64,000 nucleotides of DNA from Brachycybe producta (lineage: Eukaryota; Arthropoda; Diplopoda; Playtdesmida; Andrognathidae), in NCBI GenBank assembly GCA_036925085.1, contig JAUPFP010000007.1:625501-689500 (forward strand). The letters run 5' to 3'. The position numbers and the translations under genes are program-made. Positions 48,417 through 61,147 of this stretch are shown here, in pieces (the stretch's first letter is position 1; the number at the start of each line of letters is the position of its first letter). The notes beneath the pieces are model-generated. The model was not told the origin of the DNA. It searched no databases and saw only the letters and a list, made by a program, of their open reading frames with translations.

Positions 48417-49697
48417 TGATTCGTTCAATCGACGTTTCCAGTCTGTTTCCAATTTTAACCTAAACTTCGAAAAAGACAAAGGGGGTGGGGGGGATGTAGA
48501 GAGAGTAGGCCCACTCGGCTCTCCTCCTCCTCCTTGTCAACATTCGGTTCGGGCTCTTGTTTGAGACTCGAGTTACGCACACACACACACACACACATTC
48601 ACAATAGATTATTATAGACGTAAATATAGACTATAATAGTAACATAGAGATAAGATTCATTCTTAATTAATATAAATTTATAATATATATTATTATAGAA
48701 GATCTATAGGAGACGGAAACATTATTAATTTAGGTTTTTTTAACTATGTAAATTAATTATAGCTTCTTGGCACTGGCTTCTCAATCGATATAACTTAACC
48801 AACATAATCACTTATTATAATCAGCTGATCGATCATTCGGAAGATGGAGGGAAAGGAGAGGTGAAATTTGGGGAAATCTCTTTTAATATTGTATTTTCTA
48901 GTCTTAATACAAGACGATTGTCGAACTGTTTTTGTTTTCTAGTCTCGTCAGCATAATCCTCCTTAGAAAGAGAGGTTTGGAGGGGGGGGGGGTCTCGAGG
49001 CCCCCCCCGGGCCCTTTCTCTTTCAAAGGAGGACTGTGGCCTCTCAATGTCGCAAAGAACGAAGCGAACTTCATCTAAATCGATGAATAACCACTTCAAA
49101 TTTTGGACACTGGTCAGTATGGACAAAATATATTAACCCTGTGTTCGTGTGTTAAAAATATATTTCATCTTAAATGTGAACTAAAAGAAAAGGAGGGGGG
49201 GGTTGGCTGAGATGGAAGGGGGGGGGTCGTTTAAATTAGGGATATAATATGTTTGTGAGGACGTTTTGACATTTTGGCTCCAATTTGACACAAGTCTGTT
49301 ACACTAGTGTACAATGTACTCCAGAGTGTGTACACCCAGCCCCTTTTTAAACCGTCTAGAAACCCTAAACCACAGTCAAGATAGACAGTTCCAAGACGTG
49401 TTCAATGATTGACCCGTTATTAGTTGCGTATGGATGGCAGCAGCGGTGGCGCCCGGTCGACCTCCTCGATTTGCAGCAGCGACCCCACGAAAAAGGATGA
49501 ACTAACAAAAACCGGCGGCCGTTGGATGAGAATCCGAATGGATCGAATCGATAACGATCACCAATACGGTCCCGATCTTAAGTGATAAACTTTGCAAGGA
49601 GGGGTCGGCGGTCGTTATCGCAAACAGAATGCAAGCCACCGACGATGGATTTCGGCACTCGAAAACCACAACCGTTCACAATTGTGACACGCGAATG

Positions 49698-52600
49698 TCA
49701 ACAGTCTACTTGTTTGCCCGGTGTGAAACGATCTTTTTTGGCACTCGGAGGCGTCACGTAAACGTTTCCGCCGTATTCGTCGTAGACAAAGTATTGCTGC
49801 GATTGTGGCGTCGAGTTGGAGCAGGGGGCCGACTTAGGACGGCCCACTGTGCCACCGCCGCCAACGACACCACCACCGACACTCAGTAAGGAGGAGGATT
49901 TGTCGGTCGTCGTGACAGACACTCCATCGCGGGGTTTCCACACCGGACTTCCTGCCGGAGGGTCCTTGGACGGTGGTTGGTAGTTCGAAGGTGGATTACT
50001 GGACTGGATGAGTTTGGCCGCCGTGCTACCCGTGCTTCCGGTCGACAACGTCGATGTCGTGCTCAGACTTAGATGGTTAGGCGTGCGACCGAGCATCGGT
50101 TTTCCATGTACAAAGTCTTTCTCGGGTCCTCCGTATTCTCTCTGAGCCGTGTTGCCAATGCTAGGGTGTTGGTTCCCGCTCTCTTTGATTCCAACCGCTT
50201 CTTCCCCTTCGTCGTCGTTGTCGTCAGCTCCGTCGTTCACCGTCTTACTTCGCGTCCTGAAGTTCTGGTCCACGTTATCGTAGGTTTCGGAACACACACC
50301 GTTCGCGATGTTGCCGGCCGAGTGACGCTGTGGACCCTTGGGGGACTTTTTTTTACTACTGAGAGTGCGTGCCATGCTCGCAGCGTCTCCGGCCACTCGA
50401 CCGCGGAGGGCGGCCATAGAAGCCACTCCGGCGAGACCGCCACCGTAACGATCGTTCTTTCCCACTGGTTTGTTAGCCGGGATGCTCATGTTACGGACAC
50501 TTTCTCTGATAATTTGCCGGATGGTTTTCAAGAAAGCATTTCGAAATTCCCCAGTACTAAATGACAAACAAGACCAAACAAAAATGGATAAGAACAAAAA
50601 TGGTCATTTGAAAGATTTCAGGAGGAAAAATGACAATTATTCTTCATTGTGTGTGTCTGTTACAATTCCTGATTGTTGTTACGATATTATTACAGAATGC
50701 CTAACTATTACCAACACCAACTGTGTTAAAACAGAATGAGTTTCAACAGTTTCTACTAGGACAGACTCATCGTAGGTCACGAGGTGACCTACACTTCCAA
50801 ACTGTAGATAATTCAGTGACCTACGCTTTAGAGATCTTTTTCGGTGGGGTTATGTTAAATTGTTCCAGGGGGTCTGGGGGGGCCCCAGAATGTAAAGAAG
50901 TGTAGGTCACTCGGTGACCCACAGTTCACATCTAAAAGTGTAGGTTACTAAGTGACCCACACCTCTTCTCCAAATAGCTATCTTGAGTGACCTACGATTA
51001 GTCTGTCCTTCTTCTTATGGTTTCAGGGTTTCAAAAAAAAATAATGTAAAGGCGGTTGTAGACATTGCGAGTTTGCCTCGCGAGGCAATTTCGCGAATCA
51101 AATCTCGCATGTTCTAGACTATTCCTCGCCCTGAGTCTCCGCCCCACTTGACTCGCTTGGCTGCCTCACTCACCATCCGCGCACTAGCCAGTAAACACCC
51201 TGCATGAAAGACGTTTCGCGGTTGAAACTCGCGGCGTGTAGACCAAAAATGAACCAGGCCTAGGCAATCAGATTCATCGAAGTTTACAGTAATTACCGAT
51301 TAGTGTATAACCCCAAAGACAACTGTCCGCTCACCCTTGATTCACGTAGATTCGCGAAACACATTTTGGATCGCCTCGCGCCTGACTCGCGAGGGATACT
51401 CGCTTTTGCGATTCGCGAGGAAAAACTCGCAATGTCTACAACCGCCTTAATAGCTTTTTCCATGGAAAATAGTCGATTTTTTTTCTCAAATTTAAATTTA
51501 TTCTTTTGAAGTAATTTCATTTTTTTATTAACCATTTTAAATATTGCAAATAATAATATGAACATTAAGTTTTAGCCTAATTAAATACATTGCATTAGAT
51601 GGAAAATTTTGGCAATAGAAAAAACTGATTAGTATTTTCATAGTTAAAACTGATTTGCAAAAATCCATTAGTTACGTGTTTAAACTGGGATTGCCCTGTG
51701 TCCTCCCTTTCACTATCCCTCCCTCTTCTTTTTACCACCCCTTCATTCTCATCTTTCAGTAGACCTATTGGTCTCATTTAAAGTTAGGGCCGACTTCACA
51801 TGGACCACTTTGTGGCACCCCATAAAGTGGTCGTTTTTAACAGACCATTGAATATACATAAGGGTGTTTGTAGTAGCCAACGCCAACGGGTTTTGTTTTT
51901 GCACCGTTTTGTTTGTTATTATAAAGGTCATACCAGTACGGTCCAGTAGTCAACCACTTTGTGGCACCACAAAGTGGTACTTGTGAAATCGGCCTTACAT
52001 TATACTGAAGCAATTATACAATCATGCAAGAAAGTTTTTAGTCGTCCTACCTGTTTGAAAGGTGGTACGTCTTCTCGGAACGACGATGGACGTGTGATTT
52101 GAGGTGTATCAGTTCCCACATGAAATGGGTGTCGACATCACGCAGTCCACTGGCCCGCACTTGAACTTCAGTGACCGGGATGAGCACTTGGTAACGAATG
52201 ATCTCGACTTCAGCGTTGTTTGTCTTGTTCGATCCTCCCTGAAAAAAGATGAAAAGACTGAGTTAGAGACGGACCTCATTTCGACTGAATGACTGACTGA
52301 CTGACCATCAGCTTCTTCTTCTGTCGGATCCGTTCTTTGCACAAGAAGACGACGGCGGTCTTGAAGACGAAACACATGGCGTGTAGTTCCAGGCCTTTTT
52401 TGATCTTTCCCAGAAAGTCCGAGATGTTGAGCCACTCCACTCCTCCATAATAGAGCAGCTCTCCGGGACTGAGGTCCACGTGCTGACCCAAAATAGCCCC
52501 CCACCACATCGGACGTCATTCTCGGTTCGTTCGAACGTCAACAAAAGAGGAGGGGTAGACGAGAGAGATATATATATATCTCGTCGTGCCCTTTAAATAC

Positions 52601-55600
52601 CTGCTTGGTGATGCGGACGTGCTGCCGGAACAGGTGGTCGAAGATGGCTCCGTACTCCTCGTGAATGCGTTGCATTTCGTTGATGTGTTCGGCCACTTTC
52701 TCCATTCCCTTGAGGGCCTCTGAAAAACAAACACATAAGATAAGAAATGAAGTCACGTACGAGATGAAATAGAGAATTGGAAAACTCGCCGGCCAAGTGG
52801 ACGTGCTCCTCGGAGTTCGAGTCGGTCAGGTTCTTGAGCTGCTGTAAAAGCAGTGGATATTTGAGGATACGTTGAATCGGTTTTATCAGATACGACTCCA
52901 ATGTCGAAGAATGTTGCTGTTTCGGATTGAGAGACTGTAGAAAATTCTGTAGCGACTGATTACCTTCGTCTGCAATTATTGAAATGACATCGCGCAATTA
53001 AAGTCATCATATTCCCTAGTCCAAACAGCACTTTGATCTATGTGACATTATTCATTCTTACTGGGATGCAAAACCTTCTGTGCCTTGGAATGACTGGCGC
53101 AGAAGGAACTGTACAATTTGAAATGATTCGCATAGTAGAGAAAAGAGCCACCCAGCGAGAAAAGCAGATTCTGGAAACGCACAAACAAGGAAGGGAATTA
53201 GATGGCCCTCCCCTTTCTCTTCTTCTTCTTCTTCTTGAATCTTCTTCACCTTAAATTGGTGGACAGCATCTAATTTATGAAAGTCGGGCTCCGACTCGAT
53301 AGCGTCCTCAAGACTTTGTAGGAACACCCTCTGGAAAGCAACGATTTCCTGAATGTTGCCAAACAGGGCGTTGATCTCGGCATTCGACAGGAAATTCTCT
53401 TTCTTCAATGGCTCCAAGTAGTATTCCAGAAGGTTGTTGAGATGCTGCTCAAAGTAAAAACTTTCATCAATTTGAGTTCGTTTGAGGTTTCAATGTCGTT
53501 TTGTTTTACCTTAACGTAAGTACGTTCGGTGTCTACCAATTCCGTCACCACTTTCCGCAACTTCTCCGCATCCGTAAGTTGGCGACCGAAAGGTAGAGCC
53601 GGAGGAGTGCTGGCCTGTGGCGAACAAGGTCGGTGCTGATCGGGAACGGGCGAACGGCAGTACTCGGAAGTGACTTCCTCGGCAGTCTGAAAAGACGACT
53701 GACGAGAGTGAGCGTGAAGAAACTATCGTTCGATCAAAATCGTCTTTTGAGACATTCGAAATGTACCTTGAGCAGAGCTTCGATTTGTTCGGACGATGTG
53801 TTTTGTGCCTCCTGTTCGATAGACGACATCGTGGAGGACATAGAATGCATCTTACGATCCAAAAGCTTTTCTTGATCTTTGAAAAATTAGAAGAAGAAAA
53901 ACCGTAAAGTGAAAAACCTCGCATAGAGACGTGAAATTCAAAACATAAGCGTTATAAACTTACTCCATGCGGGCGCGGGAACGATGAGCCCGGTGATCAT
54001 CTCCTCGCTGAGTGCGGCATCGCTCGGAGGAGGAGGGCACACCAGTTGATCGATGTAGTCGTCTGTCGTCTTCATGACGCTAGTGAACTCCGGTGGCTCC
54101 GTTCGACACGATCGCATCATCATGCAAAGAGACAGCTCTTCCTGTAGAACGCTCTCAATGTACATCATATCCAAGTCACTGACGATGGCTCCGTTGATCA
54201 CCATGATCTCGTCTCCCTTGATGATCCCTGCTTTTAGAACAAATTGGAGAAGACGGAGACTGTGAATACTTAATTTAGAGTAGTGGCGGTGACGATCATT
54301 CGACACTGGCGTCTTCTTTTTACCTTGCTGCATGGCTAAGCTTCGATCTTCCACTCTGCTGACCATGACGCAAAGTTCGTCTTGCCTTTCGTTGGTCTCC
54401 ACCAGTTCGGCTTCAACACTGAACCCCCACATTTGATCCAGAGTGTTTCTCGACAGTTCCACCTGGTAAAGTATCTTGGCACAAACTTCTACACTCACGT
54501 AGCTCTGCAATGAAATCGAAAATCGTATCTAGTCGCCTTTAATTTCGAAAACCGTGGCGCTCACCAAGTTCTCTAGCAGATCGCTGCGATGAGGAACAAA
54601 ATAATCGTCCTGTTCTTTGGTACAAAACATGCGAAGGAAGTGATCCGTAGGAATCAGCTGTTTCTTGCTGCAGGAAATGACCAGCAGTTCTTCGGCAGAC
54701 ATACTTTCCTTAACGTAGATGGTGGCCGACTGCAAGAAAATGCAACGAATAATAATAAGAAAAATCGTCCAGTATAATATAACTTCATGGAAAATGGATT
54801 TGAAATCGTTGTTTCTCACTCTGCTATCTGGTAGCATCACTTTGAGTGGTTTTTCCGTTAGACTAGGAAGATCCTGCGTTCCTCCCGTACTCAGGTTCAA
54901 CGAACGTCGACTACTGCAATACAACATAAATAGAAACAAAAATACGTTAAACACGAAACACAAGAATTTGGACGGAAGTGCGTTCGGTGGATGCGTGCCT
55001 TCCACTATTCGAACGGGACAAGATGGCTGATTGTCTCCTTTTTGTGGCGCCACGTCCGGCCAGAAGATTGCTGAGAAGAGACGGACTTCGAGCGGAGACG
55101 TACGCGTGAAAAGAGGAAACGGTAAATACGCCCAGTCGATTCAGCGTATTTTTGGTGCCACGGGAGACGTGTGCCAAAAGGTTCTACAAAGAAGAGAAAA
55201 TGCAAAACACTAATTAATAAAATGTCCAGATTGGAAAGGGAATTGATTAATTGCCTTTGGGTTTGGTAGTTCTGTATTCTGAAGGGAAGCCATGTAACAA
55301 CGGATACGAAATTGTTCACAGTGTAAACGTTCGAGATTCTCTTCCCACTGTCCGATCTGGTTGAGGAGGGTCTGTCTGCTGTCCACGTCTGAAACGACGG
55401 TCAGCTGCAAATCGGCCATATGTCGCATTTTGCTGTCCTAAATTAATTCGAGAGTTTAGCCCTGAAATTAATTTGCTGCTCGAAGAAAAGGAAAGGTGAT
55501 CAGGAATCAGCTTGCCGATTCGATTTCCTTCTCTTGTCGGTATATTTCCTCCTGGAGGAGGTGAAGAGTCCCCGTCTTTCCCCTGTGTCTTGCAAAAGCG

Positions 55601-58600
55601 GCTGCACAAGCAGAATGTATGCTGTTCACCCAATTCTCCAGTTCCACTTGACACGGTGCCTTTTGGAACGATTCAAACGGAACCAACGATTAGAATCCCA
55701 TAATAAGCGTACGTTTTCTAGGCGTATACCTGAAACAGGTAGGCGTCTCCGAAAGCTGTACTCAAACAAAAAATGTATTCCCGTTTGGGATGTTCTGGAA
55801 TGGGCTGCATGATTGCACCGTCAACAATGATGAGATGTTTGGGAGTGTTATCGATGGCCCTTCCCTCTCTGTTATCGCAAGGATAGAAGAGGAGAGTGGT
55901 GCCCTTAAGGCACACCCAGTAACCCTTCCATCCGCGCTTACGAGCCAGTTCCACTTGGTGTTTCTTGCGTAGTAGCCATTTCTTTACGCTGAGAAATCTT
56001 TTAGTTTACGAATAAACGACGAGTGAGATTGTCAGATATGAAATGCCGTTTTATTAAAAATGTGAAGCTGTTTTTTTTATTACCCGGCTTTTCTTACGGC
56101 TCCAGTACAATTGAAAGTGGAAGCAGAAACGACACTTATACGACTTTTGTACGGAGAGTTGTGGGTTGATTCAACGTCATCATCATCACTGATGGCCGTC
56201 GTCAATGACATTCGCTCATCGTCGGAGATCTGAAACAACCACGAAAAAAAAAAAATCTCAGAATTTAAAAATCAGAAGGGGAAAATTTATGTCAAATGAA
56301 AAATCTCCAATTTTCAGTCTGTAATAATTTTTATTTTCATTTTTTTTAAATAAGGATATTATTAAATTGTCGAAAATCGATGAATAAAGAGACGCCGCCG
56401 AACGATGAAATTGAGTTAGGACCATGAAAAAAAAAAGAGATAACAGGATGGAAATTGGGTCAGTGGGCCAGGGTTTTCGAATGCGGAATTTCATGAAATG
56501 GCAAAGGTTTTTCTTTCTTCTCGTTCCCGTTCTTGTTTTATCTACGAAACAGCGAAAATGTTGAGAGAAAAAAAGGAGAACGAAGAAGACAAAAGAGTTG
56601 AATGAAGAAGATATATTTATATAAAATGAGATTGTGTTTGTTGTTTTCATTTTCATTGAAATGTGCCTTTTTAAAAAAATTGGATTTCGTTCCAATTTCA
56701 TTTTATTGCGTTTTTTTCTGATATTTGTCCCTTTTTATATATTAGGCCTAAATAATAACGAAAAAAAGTTGTCCTCAATTTAGTGAATCAAATGTAAACT
56801 TAAAATTAGGTCAATTTATCCCCCTCCTCCCCAGACATGGGGGTTATAAGTGTTATTATAAAGTTTGAGGAAATTCATAACCCAAAGAGAGAATTACCCC
56901 CTCTTCTCCTTCCGGGTAATCATCCGTCTTCAGTATTTACGTGATCCCCACCCGGGCTGGGGGGGGGGGTTTAACCTTACAATATAATTAATATAGTTTA
57001 TGAACAGCTGATTTCCGTCTTTCTGAAGAGCAAAATTAAGCGAAACTAGAAGGACAGCTCTTCTTTTCTTATTGAAATTTTTTTCAAAATAAACTTTTAA
57101 TACTAAACAAATATTATCTGTTTAAAGGTGGTTAATTTTCAAACTCACATAAAAAGCTTATTTTGAAAGATATCAACATGTAAATGTGTGTATAAGTGAT
57201 TGAGCCAACTTTCTAGTTTTAAAAACACATTCAATCCGAAAGACAATAAAAAGAGTTGGAAATGCGTTTACAAATTACGCACATGAGTTAAATGAATTCA
57301 CATTAAATGTGTTTAGGTGTGAATTATACGGAATCCAGTTAAGGACATGAACCCAAATTAAAAATTGACTTTATTATTAATATTTTAAATTGAAATACTA
57401 AATTAATATTTTGTCAATAGTTTATCTGATTATATTTAAGTATTAACTCAATATTTTCAGATTATTAACTGTGAATAAATTGAATTCGACGACATATTGT
57501 TTGTTTGCCCTTCACGGGGCTCTGTAGAACACATTATTTAAATGCATTTAAATTATGAGGTGTGTTTACTATAGGTAGGTATTAGTCAGGACAAAGAAAG
57601 AGGGAGCTCTTTCCCTCTATCTTTGTCCTGAAATAGGGCTAACTGTGATATCTCCGCCCGCCCGCCCGCCGCCGCCGCCATGTTATCATGTTTTTGTTTT
57701 ACTGTACACTATAATGTATGTTAAATTTCATTCATATGTTGAAATTTCCATCTTGAATTTGCGTTGTACATTTATTTATATATATGTACCCGGTATAGTA
57801 AATAGAAAAGAAAAATTTCCTAAACGAAATTCACTCGTTCATTCATTCAATGATTGCATGGTGACGCGTCTGTTGCCATAGCAACTAGCTGCACATTGCT
57901 CTCTCTTTCTCTCTCTTCCATAGCAATAATCAATGGAAATTATGTTTGTAGACAAGTGAAAAATATATTCATGTGGGTACAAATAAACAAAAGAATATCT
58001 TCTTTAAATTTCTAGGTTATTATACCCATTCAAGAGCGAATTATATTACAATTATTTATATTACAATAAATTAGTTTTGTATAGTAATTATTTATGTATA
58101 TATATATAATATATTCAATCAATTGCCATGACAATTGGACTCGAATAATAATGTATACAGAACACGAATTGATTAGCAAGCAGCAGATAGATGAAGGGGG
58201 GAGGACTAGATCGGGCTAAGAGGTTTTAGAGTTATGGACTCAGGTGAGTGAATTTGACTGGATCCATAGAGGATCCATAAGTGAGTGTACTCTACTACCT
58301 TCAATAGGAAGATGGCGTTACATTCTGGTGTGGTTATCCGACAATGATGATGTTTGTGAACCCGTAATCCACATGTCTTAAACAAACCGATTTTGTTCTC
58401 GTGGTTTCTAATGTCTCTTAGAATGGCCGTGTTCACAATGATGTAATTATCCTCCTCCTCCGCCTCCTCTTCATATCCCACTTCTAATTCTTCCCCCTTA
58501 ACAATAGCTCTCATTGGTGGTACCATTATTAGTATTATTATTATTATATTTGGTTGCAATTTACGAAGAAACACACTAATTATGCCATTTTATCCCGACA

Positions 58601-61147
58601 CTTGACTTGTATAATATAATCACATATTTTTTTTTAGATATACTTGGTGTTGTGTTGATCCATACTGAAATGGATATGACTAAGTGAAATAGTAGAAATT
58701 AAGAAATTAGAGTGCAGGTGTTATGTTTTGATTGAGGTGTGGTCTCCACAAACACATGTAACCAAATGTGTGTGTATATATAGACACACACATGTGCAGA
58801 AATGGTTTTGTATTCTACCTGTGTGTGTGTGTCCACCTTTTGTGATCGTCTCAAAACACTCAAATTAGGAGGAGAAAGGTGGTTTAGAACTCAGAACGAC
58901 TTTGACTAGTTGTTGTTCCCTTTTTTCACTAGTTCATCATAGTCATTCATTCATTTAATTCATTCATCCATTGAAGGGGGGGGGGGGGTCCGCCTACTTA
59001 CTCCCTTAGGGGAGATCTCCACCTACACACACCAACACTAAACAGTCACACTTTAAACAAGAGTAAATGAGGAGAGACTACGTAATTATACCTTGTGAAT
59101 TTATAATGTATATGTGTGTGGGACGTTAAGGTTTTTTTTTTACGGAAAATCTAAATATCGATTTATAAAAATTAAAAGTGACGTTTCTTTTATGTTTGGT
59201 AAAAAAAAGAAGAAGAAGAAATAACTATAAGCAATGTTATTATCTATCGAACTGCTATTTGGTTTAATAGACTAGAAAAGAATGAGGTCAATAGTTCAGT
59301 CGATATCAAAGACTGAAAACAAAATGTAATTGATTTAATAAACGCCTGAGAAATCAAATCTCGGGAATGGACACTTGGGATTCAGGCAGAAATCAGGAAC
59401 GAAGAGAAAATAGGGGTGGCCCGCTTACGTATATACACAGTATACATATGACCATGTTTGGACCATTTTTGTTTTGGTTTTTGTATAGACGTGGGTTTGT
59501 CCAAGAATGTGTCAAGTTCATGACTAAAACAATTATTTCAAACCAGTTTTTGTGGTTAAAATGAGATCGAGGAGGGAGAAGGAGGAGAGAGGGTTGTTCA
59601 ACTTCAAATGAAGGACCATTTTTTTTTTCTTCTTAATTTTCAAAAGATAACAAAATGTATGAGGGGGGGGGGTAGTGGGGTGAGAAGGATCAGTTTAGGA
59701 CACCCCTTTGATCCCCTTAAAGCTGCCACATTATACTTTATGGTAATGAAGATGGCGGGTGTCCCGCCCCCATCATGTTTTCAACTTGTGTTTTATATTG
59801 GAATGAAATTTGCATTTAAAGGGAGTGGGGGCGAGCTGTCCGTTTAGAATACAAATTGAGTCAGTCTCTCATCCCCTTTTAAGAATAGTTTCTTAACCAT
59901 AATCACATCTGAATTTTATTTTTCTAAATACAAATAAAAAAAAAATGTCAGCGTAAACTTGAGTTCAGAAAAGAAAAAACAAAAAATGTTGAGAACTTGA
60001 GAAAGTGAAATTGTATTTGTACATATGACCTACTTTTAGGTGAATTCGGCGACCCACATTTGAAAGTCACATATATCTACGACAACAAGAACAACACAAC
60101 GATCTCTCCTTTTATATTTATGGATTAATATAATAATTAATAAAGACAAGAAAGAGAGAGAGAGAGAGATAAACGCAGCCTCGAGTTTACATTAATTAGG
60201 ATGCTACAACAAAGATGTGAAATTTGTGACATTCGATCCCTAAATATGACAACGGCTCCTCTCTTCTTCCCCGCGCCATACATATTTAATCGTACACCTC
60301 ATCTTCCCCCTAAACACACCTGCTCTTCCTCCTCTTCCATATTTCTCTTAATTTCATCAATAAACTTTAAGAAATTTAAGGCACACAGACCACTTTTGGT
60401 GGTTGCTAAATGAAGAGTGGCAAGTGGTTGCAAATGTATTTTTTTATGGAACGATTCCAAATCGACTTCAGTTTTGCAGTCGAAACGGACCACCAAATGT
60501 GGTCGGTCTGTGTGTGTTCCAACCCTAAGACTTTCTCTATTAATGTGATTTCATTTCAACCAAGATAAAAAGACACATGGAGAACATAACTATACAAGTG
60601 GTCACTGAATAGGTAATTGTGTAGACCCTGTAATAGACAAGGTAAAAGACAAATGGATCATCATTTGAATGCAATCAATCACTTTGATAAAGACACCACC
60701 ACCAAGACTCACCACCAGTATGATGGGAGTTATGCGGTTTACACCTCCTCCTCCTCCTCCTCCGTTCTTAGTTCCACCACCATTCATGTGGCCATTGTTG
60801 TTGTTGTTGTTGTTATTTACAAATGGATGAGGACAGGAGGAGGAGGATACCTTTGATATAACCCTATCCTCCACCTCGTCGTCTTCTTCTTCTTCCTCGG
60901 TTGTGGGTTCCGTCGTACCCCCCTCTTCCTCCTCCTCCTCCTCCTCTTCTTCACTGTTATTAATGTTAATAATCTGGTTCCGATGAGTGTGTCCGTTACC
61001 CGTGTCCACACCACGGGACACTGATGGGAGACCATTGGACGAGGAGGAGGACGATGATAAGGGGGGAGGAAGAGTAGGATTTGGATCTTTGAATGACGTT
61101 GTGGCCACTTGAGGAACGCGACGTAAAATACCAACCGGATAACGCAT
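49698..61147 (-). CDS. sif: Still life / TIAM-type Rac guanine-nucleotide exchange factor
   Basis: Nineteen exons on the minus strand give 1347 residues: 61147-60851, 56229-56084, 55997-55730, 55659-55516, 55437-55255, 55183-54999, 54913-54820, 54729-54565, 54504-54324, 54230-53964, 53876-53767, 53686-53510, 53444-53250, 53170-53062, 52969-52790, 52719-52601, 52482-52306, 52238-52051 and 50556-49698. Domain order is typical: PHn with coiled-coil extension at about 148-346 ([20 protein letters not shown]), Ras-binding domain about 408-494, PDZ about 495-580 ([20 protein letters not shown]), DH about 720-940 ([20 protein letters not shown]) and PHc about 940-1085. The tail is Ser/Gly-rich ([19 protein letters not shown]). 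It activates Rac at the membrane and, in flies, shapes synapses. Four introns start GC: after exons 4, 5, 6 and 15. The first exon (Pro/Ser then Glu-rich) is unlike the fly N-terminus and is the least certain part. Confidence 0.96.
50758..51009. mobile_element. MITE rich in AGGTCA-type half-sites
   Basis: Terminal inverted repeats aggacagactcatcgtaggt and acctacgattagtctgtcct match with one mismatch over 23 bp. Inside, gtaggtcac/gtgacctac and close variants occur about eight times, in part as inverted pairs such as ggtcac-gag-gtgacc and ggtcac-tcg-gtgacc. It lies in a sif intron and does not code. Confidence 0.85.
51049..51448. mobile_element. 400 bp MITE with CG-rich ends
   Basis: The ends aaggcggttgtagacattgc and gcaatgtctacaaccgcctt are perfect inverted repeats, 23 bp with the following gag/ctc. 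Subterminal regions are dense in cgcgag/ctcgcg words (for example tgcctcgcgaggca). The interior has no coding frame. It is inserted in the sif last intron. Confidence 0.9.
51785..51997. mobile_element. 213 bp MITE with CCACTTTGTGG arms
   Basis: The left arm agggccgacttcacatggac plus cactttgtggcacc pairs with the right arm ggtgccaccacaaagtgg-like sequence ending gtacttgtgaaatcggcctt. The left arm itself contains a second ccccataaagtgg copy, so each end can also fold alone. It is inserted in the sif last intron. Confidence 0.8.
57587..57630. repeat. short palindrome
   Basis: caggacaaagaaagaggga pairs with tccctctatctttgtcctg around a central gctctt. It is 44 bp with one or two mismatches, in sif intron 1. 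Confidence 0.75.
60380..60516. mobile_element. 137 bp MITE-like element in sif intron 1
   Basis: The left end ggcacacagaccacttttgg and the right end ccaaatgtggtcggtctgtg, followed by tgtg, are complementary over about 28 bp with a few mismatches. The interior does not code. Confidence 0.65.

Larger units (their letters stand above)
44737..49697. other. 5 kb intergenic region rich in palindromes, including sif 3' UTR
   Basis: No protein-coding exon is recognised between the cystatin start and the sif stop codon. The stretch contains a foldback at 45486-45549, a structured GC-rich island at 45760-45906, a ~520 bp ATGAAC palindrome (46650-47172), MITE A copy 3 (48058-48263), a 112 bp inverted-repeat element (48305-48416) and an AC microsatellite near 48577-48597. 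The sequence at about 49430-49697 is of balanced composition and is probably sif 3' UTR. Confidence 0.6.
50557..52050 (-). other. last intron of sif, a nest of three MITEs
   Basis: The 1.5 kb intron before the final exon contains three unrelated palindromic elements end to end (50758-51009, 51049-51448, 51785-51997). No exon is seen in the remaining sequence. Confidence 0.8.
56230..60850 (-). other. first intron of sif (4.6 kb)
   Basis: No exon is recognised with confidence. It holds a short palindrome (57587-57630), a MITE-like element (60380-60516), a G13 run (58976-58988) and a GTGTGT-rich stretch near 58765-58835. A minus-strand open frame at 58206-58574 (from [20 protein letters not shown] onward) is longer than most chance frames here but matches nothing I know; it could be an alternative first exon or noise. 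Confidence 0.55.

Noticed and set aside
58206..58574. 122-codon minus-strand frame in sif intron 1
   Set aside because: No similarity and an Ile-rich start from a TAA-type repeat. Noted as a possible alternative exon but not called as a gene.
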